DNA of 12,908 nt, taken from positions 1 to 12,908 of the forward strand of contig CALGTJ010000428.1 of NCBI GenBank assembly GCA_937901435.1, written 5' to 3'. This DNA is from an uncultured Rhodobacter sp. (GTDB lineage: Bacteria; Pseudomonadota; Alphaproteobacteria; Rhodobacterales; Rhodobacteraceae). The position numbers and the translations under genes are program-made. Below are positions 6,909 through 12,908 of this stretch, piece after piece. Position 1 is the stretch's first letter; every line of letters begins with the position of its first letter. The notes beneath the pieces were generated by a model that made no database searches, was not told where the DNA came from, and saw only the letters and a list, made by a program, of their open reading frames with translations.

Positions 6909-7575
6909 CTCGGCGCACATACAATTTGATATGATCCCCAGTTTTTTGGGCGTGCCTGTTGGCGACTTGGAAGACCTCACAAACGGACAGATCGCAATTA
7001 TTGGATATTTTTGTGACAATCTTGACCAACCGGCGGCAGGGCAACGCTATCTCGCGCGGCAGTTACGATACGCCTCTCGGCCCGGGAGGGCACCCGCGGG
7101 CGCCATCGATCTGGGAGATGTGAACGTTTTTCCCCTTGAGCCAGACAAACATTTTTCCGCAGTTATCGCGCAATGCGGTGCGGTCCTGGAAACAGGTGCA
7201 AGGATAGTGCTGGTTGGCGGCGACTCCAGCGGACTCAAAGCGCTTGGAGGCGCGGCACAATTGATCACGGGGGAGAATGTTTCTGTCGTTTCGATCTCGG
7301 AGAGCATCGCAAGCAATATATCCGATGATCAACCCATCGTCCTGTCTGTGGATTTACAAAAGCTTGCGGGCAAATGGATGTCGCACCCACGTCGTCTGAC
7401 TGGGTTGTCGCCCGCAACGATGATCGCGAACATCCACACCACTCCGGGCAGTGTAATTGCTGCGGCGGTTTTCGGACTCGCCCCAGCACTAGATAATCGT
7501 GGCAGTATGGAAACCCGGGCCGCGTTGGCGATCTTGCAAGCAGTGACTGAGCGTCTTGAGAAAGGAGCGCCGTGA
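6901..7575 (+). CDS. Degenerate ureohydrolase-fold protein 2 (metal site lost)
   Basis: A 224-residue protein, shorter than active ureohydrolases (about 300-330). Recognisable family landmarks are VLVGGDSS (103-110), where the metal-ligand His of GGDHS is Ser; VLSVDLQKLA (147-156), where SxDxDxxD keeps only the first Asp; and FGLAPALD (191-198), where the usual Glu of EVxP is Gly. No DAHxD is present; the equivalent stretch reads SVVSISES. Catalytic activity as a ureohydrolase is not expected. ATG 6901 overlaps the preceding gene by eight bases (ATGGGTGA) and has no ribosome binding site of its own, so it is probably made by translational coupling. It would not be recognised easily without the neighbouring paralogues; assignment rests on motif order and context. 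Confidence 0.65.
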   Translation: MGDSAHIQFDMIPSFLGVPVGDLEDLTNGQIAIIGYFCDNLDQPAAGQRYLARQLRYASRPGRAPAGAIDLGDVNVFPLEPDKHFSAVIAQCGAVLETGARIVLVGGDSSGLKALGGAAQLITGENVSVVSISESIASNISDDQPIVLSVDLQKLAGKWMSHPRRLTGLSPATMIANIHTTPGSVIAAAVFGLAPALDNRGSMETRAALAILQAVTERLEKGAP

Positions 7576-8450
7576 TGCCTTTACGTTCCGCCCCTTTGCC
7601 GCGCATGGCAGGGCACCTGTCTTTCATGCGGGCTCAGACCAAAGCAATTAGCGATGTCAGGCCCGGCGATCTGGCGGTGCTGGGTGTCCCGTTTGAGGAT
7701 ACGAGTGCACCCTATGCAGGTCAATCACTGGCACCACGCGCGTTGCGCGAAACTTCGGTCTACTTCGGCTGGCATGCAAACCCGCAATTCAGCCACCCGG
7801 TTGATATTGATGCACGCCAAGACATATCGACCGACGGGTTGCATGAGCGTTTATGTGATCTTGGCGATTTTTCTATGGGGTCGGAAGATGCAGTTCATGC
7901 AACCTTGAGAGCGGTCGTAACCCAGATCAACAAAATTGGTGCTTGTGCCGTGATTTTGGGAGGTTCAGATCACTTGTCTGAGAAAGTGCAGGGCGCGCTT
8001 CCTATGTGTCAGACTGCGCAACTTGGCGGAAAGCCACGTGATGCAAGCGGCTTTCATATAGCGCCCGTGTCGGAAAGTACTACACTGACAAAGACATCAA
8101 ACTCAGCCAGGCAGTTGACCGAACTCACTGAGTGGCGGAACACATCAAGACCGTTGTTTGTCCGGTTTGATTTATCCGTGTTTGAAACATCACTCAGCGC
8201 GCTATGTGATCAACCCCGGTTGGGGGGCTACGATCTTGATACCGTGTCCCATTGGCTTAGCGCCCTAGGGCAGCTTGACGTCAGCGCCATCATGCTAACC
8301 GGCCTGAACCCGAGCAGGCCCGGCATGGGTGTGGTGAAGGTAGGTCAACGACTAATGGTCACGGCCCTTTTGGCATTTATCTATGCGCGCCTCGGATTCG
8401 GAATTATCCCACCGACGCGACAAATTTCTAAGGAAAGCGTAACCACATGA
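7575..8450 (+). CDS. Degenerate ureohydrolase-fold protein 3 (metal site lost)
   Basis: A 291-residue protein with ureohydrolase layout. The N-terminal block LAVLGVPFEDTSAPYAGQSL.PRALR (33-58) is close to the active family pattern. The GGDHS motif is altered to GGSDHLS (129-135, with an inserted residue), so its His may be out of register. No DAHxD is found. SxDxDxxD reads RFDLSVFE (197-204), with Asp-to-Ser at the second ligand. The Glu region reads TGLNPSRPG (242-250). ATG 7575 is preferred over GTG 7572: the first gives seven bases to AAAGGAG (7561-7567) and starts in the TGATG stop-start overlap with the preceding gene. It overlaps the intact ureohydrolase gene by four bases. Of the three degenerate copies its N-terminal block looks closest to the active pattern. 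Confidence 0.7.
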   Translation: MPLRSAPLPRMAGHLSFMRAQTKAISDVRPGDLAVLGVPFEDTSAPYAGQSLAPRALRETSVYFGWHANPQFSHPVDIDARQDISTDGLHERLCDLGDFSMGSEDAVHATLRAVVTQINKIGACAVILGGSDHLSEKVQGALPMCQTAQLGGKPRDASGFHIAPVSESTTLTKTSNSARQLTELTEWRNTSRPLFVRFDLSVFETSLSALCDQPRLGGYDLDTVSHWLSALGQLDVSAIMLTGLNPSRPGMGVVKVGQRLMVTALLAFIYARLGFGIIPPTRQISKESVTT

Positions 8451-9445
8451 CTGCTGCGATATCAACGTTCGACCCGCCCTTGTCTCAACCCGGATATCGC
8501 CTTTTTGATGGGCCTTTACGCTACGTGGGTGATGTCAGTGAAGGTCAAATTGGCGTGGTGGGCATGCCGAGCGATTGGACTCATTCCAGCCGCCTAGGCA
8601 CAAGGTTCGGGCCAGATGCACTGCGCCGCGCGACAACATTGCTGCAATCCATGCGACCGCAAGGGACTAGCTTTGACCCTGATACAGGCCGGCGCACTAT
8701 GCCGGCAACGGATTGGCTGGCTGATTGCGGGGATGCAGAGATCATAGCGCAAGACGTTGATGCAACGACGCAAGCAATTGGCACAATGACCGAAGGGTTG
8801 ACCGCAGCTGGTGCGATTCCACTGGCATTGGGTGGCGATCACTATAACAGTTTTCCGGCCTGTCTGGGGTATTCACGCGGACTGGGCAAACGTGCCCCAA
8901 ACGCGCGGTTTGGGTATATCCAGATCGACGGCCATCTGGATTTTTCTGACAGTTTGGGTGCATGGGGCAGCCACAACCATGCAACAAATGCACGCCGGAT
9001 TTCCGAACTGCCAAACATTGATGTGTCCAACATGGTATGGGTCGGCATTGCGGGCTGGGTCGATGGCGGTGACTTGGCCTTGATCGAAGAACAGGGCGGA
9101 AAGGTGTTTTCGGCTTCTGATGTCCATAAACTGGGCCCGGCAGAGGTCATGCGCCGGGCGCTTGCACATGCCATGCGGGGGTGTGAAGAGCTTTATCTGT
9201 CGATTGACATTGATGCGATGGATGCAGGTTATCTTCCCGGTACCGGGTCTATAGTGCATAGCGGTATTACCCCACGTCAATACTACGATTTGCTGGATGG
9301 ACTGGCCGAAGCACCCTTGGGTGGGTTGGACATTGTTGAAGTCTCACCGCCGCTCGATCCATCCGAGCGCACGGAGTTTCTGGCGGCAGAAATGCTGTTT
9401 CGTATATTGCGCCGCTTCCGAACTCGATCGGTGACAGAACTATGA
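8447..9445 (+). CDS. Ureohydrolase (arginase/agmatinase family), metal site intact
   Basis: A 332-residue enzyme predicted to hydrolyse a guanidino or similar C-N bond with two metal ions (Mn2+ typical of the family), releasing urea from a guanidine-type substrate. All ligand motifs are present: GGDHY (His132), DGHLD (Asp161, His163, Asp165; alanine of the usual DAHxD is Gly) and SIDIDAMD (Asp254, Asp256), plus Glu298 in EVSPPLD. The N-terminal block SRLGTRFGPDALRRAT (48-63) is classical. The substrate loop after DGHLD reads GSHNHATNARRISE (174-187) instead of the usual HGTPFRRA, so the substrate may not be agmatine or guanidinobutyrate. Start ATG 8447 has AAGGAAA upstream (8430-8436). It overlaps both neighbours by four bases. 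Among four ureohydrolase-fold genes in a row this is the only one expected to be catalytic. Cytoplasmic; no signal peptide. Confidence 0.92.
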   Translation: MTAAISTFDPPLSQPGYRLFDGPLRYVGDVSEGQIGVVGMPSDWTHSSRLGTRFGPDALRRATTLLQSMRPQGTSFDPDTGRRTMPATDWLADCGDAEIIAQDVDATTQAIGTMTEGLTAAGAIPLALGGDHYNSFPACLGYSRGLGKRAPNARFGYIQIDGHLDFSDSLGAWGSHNHATNARRISELPNIDVSNMVWVGIAGWVDGGDLALIEEQGGKVFSASDVHKLGPAEVMRRALAHAMRGCEELYLSIDIDAMDAGYLPGTGSIVHSGITPRQYYDLLDGLAEAPLGGLDIVEVSPPLDPSERTEFLAAEMLFRILRRFRTRSVTEL

Positions 9446-10134
9446 TGGAATATAGAGGAACTAGACGGTTGGGTGGGTTATCACATGCTGGTCAAGTCCT
9501 TGCTCCGGCAACCCGGCCTTGGATCACGGATCTTTTGGCGCTTTGTCCTTACGAGGGTTTGCAACCCGGTAACCTTCCGGAATTTGAGTTCGACCCTGAT
9601 TGGAATAATTGGGTGCTCACAGACAGTCCGAAAAACCCACTCAAGCGCATAAACTGGCATTCGTTTCAGCAAGGAGGTACCGAATATCTGGTGGCGGACC
9701 GGATGCTTATGACTCGCGTTAGTTGGCAGGATTTGGATGACGCAGGGTATGTTTTTGGCACAGAAGTTTCGATTGATGGGAAGCGGTTTCGCTGCCGATT
9801 GTTAACTGGCGGTGATGCGCCTCGTGATGACCCTTACCTTGGCGCGACCCTACCCAATGAATGGGATTCTTTTGTGGGCGGTACTGCCTCGAACGCACCA
9901 AAACCCAAGTTAACGGATAATACAGTCCCGCTAAGTCCAAAGCATCTGTCCTCCACCCATAACAGTTTTTGGAACTGGTTTGGGGCTGTTAGCTGGACGG
10001 CCGAACCCGTCGCCAGCCGCGCAAATGGGCGTGTATGCCGAGGTTATCACGGCCCAACCTATTTTTACGTAAACACTGTGGACCACCGGCATGAAGATAT
10101 CGGCTGGCGACCACTTCTTGAGGAAGTACTATGA
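9442..10134 (+). CDS. Uncharacterised protein with lectin/FGE-like C-terminal pattern
   Basis: A 230-residue protein with no named function. From memory it matches a family of uncharacterised proteins common in Bacillus, Clostridium and phages. Shared landmarks are ADRMLMTRVSWQDLDDAGYV (85-104), IDGKRFRCRLLTGG (111-124), NEWD (139-142), the aromatic WNWFGAVSW (177-185), CRGYHG (199-204) and the terminal IGWRPLLE (220-227). The last two resemble the end of C-type-lectin / sulfatase-modifying-factor (FGE) folds, which hints at a ligand-binding beta-rich domain; this fold call is inference. No signal peptide or membrane segment is seen. Translation can begin at ATG 9442 or ATG 9445; the first overlaps the ureohydrolase stop by four bases. 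No good ribosome binding site, so coupling is likely. Its place inside a catabolic operon, next to the only intact ureohydrolase, suggests a role linked to that enzyme. Confidence 0.68.
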   Translation: MMEYRGTRRLGGLSHAGQVLAPATRPWITDLLALCPYEGLQPGNLPEFEFDPDWNNWVLTDSPKNPLKRINWHSFQQGGTEYLVADRMLMTRVSWQDLDDAGYVFGTEVSIDGKRFRCRLLTGGDAPRDDPYLGATLPNEWDSFVGGTASNAPKPKLTDNTVPLSPKHLSSTHNSFWNWFGAVSWTAEPVASRANGRVCRGYHGPTYFYVNTVDHRHEDIGWRPLLEEVL

Positions 10135-11579
10135 CTTTGAACCCTTTTCCCAACTATATTGCCGGAACATGGGCCGCGAGTAGTGATACTGCCCCCAATA
10201 TTAACCCATCTGATCTGAACGACACGATTGGCCAGTATGCACAGGCCAGTGTCAACCAGACCGCCCAAGCGATTGAAGCCGCGGCTATCGCCTTTCCGAA
10301 ATGGCGCACGACATCGCCTCTGGTACGGTTCGAAGCACTTGATCGCATCGGGTCGGAAATCCTCGCCCGTGTGGACGAGATGGGCGATATGCTGGCCCGC
10401 GAAGAAGGCAAAACCCTGTCCGAGGCCAAGGCAGAAGCGCATCGCGCTGGGCATTTGTTCAAATATTTCTCGGCAGAGACCTATCGCACAACCGGTGATA
10501 TTTACCAATCTCTGCGTGAAGGTGTGTCGCTAAAGGTTCTGCGCGAGCCAATTGGCGTCGTAGGCGTGATCACGCCCTGGAATTTTCCGCTGGCAATCCC
10601 GGCATGGAAAATCGCGCCCGCACTGGCCTATGGCAATACAGTTGTGTTCAAACCTGCTGAATTGGTGCCCGGGTCGGCATGGATGCTGTCCGACATAATT
10701 GCCCGCGCTGGCCTTCCAGAGGGCGTGTTCAATTTGGTGATGGGCAAGGGGGGTGAAGTAGGGGAAGCGATCGTTACACACCCCAAGGTCTCCGGTGTTA
10801 CTTTTACCGGCTCCACACCTGTCGGACGCAAAATCGGTGCCGCGCTATTCGCTCGTGGCGCTAAGATGCAGCTTGAGATGGGGGGTAAAAACCCTCTGAT
10901 TGTGCTGGATGATGCGGACCTAGATCTGGCGGTTCACTGCGCCATTCAGGGCAGCTTTTTCTCAACCGGCCAACGCTGCACGGCCTCATCTCGCCTGATC
11001 GTCACGGAGGGAATACACGCCGCATTTGTAGATGGTCTTTGTGCGGCAATGAAAGACCTTAGGATCGGTGATGCGCGCGCACCGGAAACGCAGATTGGTC
11101 CGGCGGTCAGTGAGGCGCAGCTGGTCATCAACAGAAGCTACATCTCGCGGGCTGTGGCCGACGGTGCGACACTTGCCGCAGGCGGCAGCGAAGTGTTCTC
11201 GAAAACACCCGGATATTACTTTGCTCCAGCCCTGTTTACGGATGTGTCACCACAGAAAGCAGTGGCACGCGACGAGATATTTGGGCCAATCGCCGCTGTA
11301 TTGCGCGTGCCTGACTATGACGCCGCCCTTAACACTGCCAACGACAGCGAATTCGGTTTGTCAGCGGGTATCGTGTCAAGGGATGCTGCCAAGATCGACC
11401 ATTTCTCGCAGAACGCCGAGGCAGGTATGATACAGGTCAATCTGCCCACTGCAGGCATGGATTTTCACGCACCATTTACCGGCCGAAAAGGATCATCCTA
11501 TGGCGCACCTGAAAAAGGCAGTTATGCGCGCGAGTTTTTTACCGCAGCTAAGGTTGTACACGAGGGGCGTGGAAAATGA
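10131..11579 (+). CDS. Aldehyde dehydrogenase, 2-oxoglutarate-semialdehyde-like
   Basis: A 482-residue NAD(P)-dependent aldehyde dehydrogenase. Key residues are present: the oxyanion-hole Asn151 (PWNFP), Lys174 (FKPAE) in the cofactor site, general base Glu249 (LEMGG), nucleophile Cys283 (GQRCT) and Glu382 in EIFGP. The opening NYIAGTW...NINPSDLNDTIG and the ending VNLPTAGMDFHAPF...GRKGSSYGA are characteristic of 2,5-dioxovalerate (alpha-ketoglutaric semialdehyde) dehydrogenases, with succinate-semialdehyde dehydrogenases as the next alternative. In this operon it probably oxidises the aldehyde formed after deguanidination or deamination of the substrate. ATG 10131 overlaps the preceding stop by four bases, with GAGGAAG just upstream (10120-10126), and its stop overlaps the CoA-transferase start by four. 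Enzyme class is firm, exact aldehyde is not. Confidence 0.92.
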   Translation: MTLNPFPNYIAGTWAASSDTAPNINPSDLNDTIGQYAQASVNQTAQAIEAAAIAFPKWRTTSPLVRFEALDRIGSEILARVDEMGDMLAREEGKTLSEAKAEAHRAGHLFKYFSAETYRTTGDIYQSLREGVSLKVLREPIGVVGVITPWNFPLAIPAWKIAPALAYGNTVVFKPAELVPGSAWMLSDIIARAGLPEGVFNLVMGKGGEVGEAIVTHPKVSGVTFTGSTPVGRKIGAALFARGAKMQLEMGGKNPLIVLDDADLDLAVHCAIQGSFFSTGQRCTASSRLIVTEGIHAAFVDGLCAAMKDLRIGDARAPETQIGPAVSEAQLVINRSYISRAVADGATLAAGGSEVFSKTPGYYFAPALFTDVSPQKAVARDEIFGPIAAVLRVPDYDAALNTANDSEFGLSAGIVSRDAAKIDHFSQNAEAGMIQVNLPTAGMDFHAPFTGRKGSSYGAPEKGSYAREFFTAAKVVHEGRGK

Positions 11580-12769
11580 CGCAGGCACCTTTGAAGGGCA
11601 TTCGCATTCTTGATCTGACCAATGTGCTGGCCGGTCCGTTCTGCTGTCATCAACTGGCCCATATGGGGGCCGACGTGATCAAGGTCGAAACTCCGGGTGC
11701 AGGTGATCTTGCGCGCCAGCTTGGGGCTGATCCCGCGCGCAACGCCGATCTGATGGGCGTGTCCTTTCTGGCGCAAAATCCAGGCAAACGGTCAATCACC
11801 TTGAACCTAAAATCAGTATCCGGAAAACGTATCCTGAGAGAGTTGGTGCAAAAGGCCGATGCCCTGGTCGAGAATTTTCGTCCCGGGGTGATGGCACGCC
11901 TTAACCTTGATTATAAGATGCTCTGCAAGGAAAATCCCCGGCTGGTCTATTGTGCTATCTCAGGTTTCGGCCAGGATGGCCCGCTGGCGAAACTGCCTGC
12001 CTATGATCAGATCGTTCAGGGGATGAGTGGCGTGATGTCGATCACCGGCGACGGCGACACTGCGCCTTATCGGGTGGGCTACCCGATGGGTGATACAATT
12101 GGTGGCATTACAGCGGCCTTTGCAGTTGCCGCAGCCCTTGCCAATAAGGCTGAAGATCGCGGCACTTTTATTGACGTCTCGATGCTAGAGGCCGTGATTG
12201 CCACGATGGGCTGGGTGGTGTCGAACCATCTGATCGCCGGGCAGGCACCCATCCCGAACGGCAACGATAATTTCACGGCTAGCCCGTCGGGCACGTTCAA
12301 AACCGCTGACGGTGTGATGAACATTGCCGCCAACAAACAGGAACAATTCGAGGCACTTTGCCAGATCATCGACAATCCGTCTTTGGCGCAGGATCCACGC
12401 TTTGCCGACAGAAAAGACCGACTGGCCAATCGATCTGCCCTGACCGCTGAATTGGAGGCGGCCTTTGCCACTGCCCCCACCAATGAATGGGTTGAGAAGC
12501 TGACAACAAATGGTGTCCCCACAGGACCGGTCTGGTCGGTGCCCGAGGCGCTGGCGCATCCGCAACTTGCGGATCGAGGCTTACTGCAAACCCATCGCGT
12601 TGGCTCGGAGGATCTGCAATTGGTCGGGATCGGTGCTAAGCTTGATGGTGTTGCCCCTGGCGTAGATTCTCCGCCCCCTACTTTGGGAGAGCATACGAAC
12701 GATATCCTGAGTGAGCTTGGCTATGACAAGGCCCAAATCTCTGGCTTGAAAGAGGAAGGCGCGATATGA
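11576..12769 (+). CDS. Class III CoA-transferase (CaiB/BaiF family)
   Basis: A 397-residue CoA-transferase that moves CoA between carboxylic acids. The opening LKGIRILDLTNVLAGPFC and the block GADVIKVETPGAGD (31-44) are hallmarks of the family, as are QNPGKRSITLNL (67-78) and ENFRPGVM (99-106). Asp144 in PAYDQIVQGMSG aligns with the catalytic Asp of formyl-CoA transferase. Length is typical. Start ATG 11576 has GAGGGG at 11562-11567 and overlaps the aldehyde dehydrogenase stop by four bases. The following HMG-CoA lyase-type gene makes succinyl-CoA:hydroxymethylglutarate-type transfer one candidate reaction, because the lyase would cleave the resulting acyl-CoA; other 3-hydroxy acids are equally possible. 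Donor and acceptor are inference. Confidence 0.93.
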   Translation: MTQAPLKGIRILDLTNVLAGPFCCHQLAHMGADVIKVETPGAGDLARQLGADPARNADLMGVSFLAQNPGKRSITLNLKSVSGKRILRELVQKADALVENFRPGVMARLNLDYKMLCKENPRLVYCAISGFGQDGPLAKLPAYDQIVQGMSGVMSITGDGDTAPYRVGYPMGDTIGGITAAFAVAAALANKAEDRGTFIDVSMLEAVIATMGWVVSNHLIAGQAPIPNGNDNFTASPSGTFKTADGVMNIAANKQEQFEALCQIIDNPSLAQDPRFADRKDRLANRSALTAELEAAFATAPTNEWVEKLTTNGVPTGPVWSVPEALAHPQLADRGLLQTHRVGSEDLQLVGIGAKLDGVAPGVDSPPPTLGEHTNDILSELGYDKAQISGLKEEGAI

Positions 12770-12856
12770 TGGATCCCTCGATATGCAGAGTAGTCACAGT
12801 TTTTACTCTACAGAAATTACGTCTGCCAAGCAGAATTTACAGTGGAGGAATTCGCC

Positions 12857-12908
12857 GTGCCTCAGGGAATTGACGTACTCGTGAGTGAGGTTGGCCCGCG
12901 GGACGGGC
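12857..12908 (+). CDS. HMG-CoA lyase-type gene, 5' end only
   Basis: Only the first 17 codons are in the window, cut by the right edge. From GTG 12857 they read MPQGIDVLVSEVGPRDG. EVGPRDG is the N-terminal metal-binding signature of hydroxymethylglutaryl-CoA lyases and their relatives (DRE-TIM superfamily). GGAGGA at 12844-12849, seven bases upstream, supports the GTG start. An 87-base gap separates it from the CoA-transferase, larger than elsewhere in the operon but without a visible terminator, so it is probably the same transcription unit. It would cleave a 3-hydroxyacyl-CoA made by the CoA-transferase; its true substrate needs the missing sequence. Confidence 0.8.
   Translation, partial: MPQGIDVLVSEVGPRDG

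Noticed and set aside
12766..12873. A 35-codon ORF starting at the CoA-transferase stop (MMDPSICRVV...)
   Set aside because: It runs into the ribosome binding site and start of the lyase gene in another frame, has no family resemblance, and looks like chance read-through of a short gap.

Overview
The window reads as a chromosomal piece of an alphaproteobacterium, most likely a marine Rhodobacteraceae (Roseobacter-group) member. This rests on the style of the proteins, the tightly overlapping genes, and the moderately GC-rich catabolic genes. No 16S or other marker is present, so the placement is an inference.

Left edge (1-1414): an accessory-looking, visibly AT-richer stretch. It holds the broken N-terminal part of an IS6-type transposase (2-100), a small YdhR-family monooxygenase-like gene (333-656), an unrecognised secreted protein (689-1087), and a 327-base non-coding leader with a candidate promoter and a perfect inverted repeat. 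Middle-left (1415-5336): a complete four-gene polyamine/opine-type ABC importer on the + strand (binding protein, ATPase, two permeases), with a strong hairpin between the binding protein and the ATPase. At 5345-6052 an IclR-family regulator lies on the - strand, convergent to the importer and divergent from the next operon.

Right part (6138-12908): a tightly packed + strand operon. Four consecutive genes have the arginase/agmatinase (ureohydrolase) fold. The first three (6138-6908, 6901-7575, 7575-8450) have lost metal-ligand motifs, and only the fourth (8447-9445) keeps the full binuclear metal site. They are followed by a 230-residue protein of an uncharacterised family (9442-10134), an aldehyde dehydrogenase resembling 2-oxoglutarate-semialdehyde dehydrogenases (10131-11579), a class III CoA-transferase (11576-12769) and the first codons of an HMG-CoA lyase-type gene (12857 to the window edge). 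Each gene from 6138 to 12769 overlaps the next by 1-8 bases.

Taken together, this looks like an IclR-controlled uptake and degradation locus for a guanidino or other amidino/amine compound. The importer brings it in, the intact ureohydrolase (perhaps in a complex with its degenerate paralogues) cuts it, the aldehyde dehydrogenase oxidises an aldehyde product, and the CoA-transferase/lyase pair feeds an acid into central metabolism. The substrate is not readable from the sequence. The most unusual element is the 3-dead-plus-1-live ureohydrolase array coupled to the small protein of unknown function.
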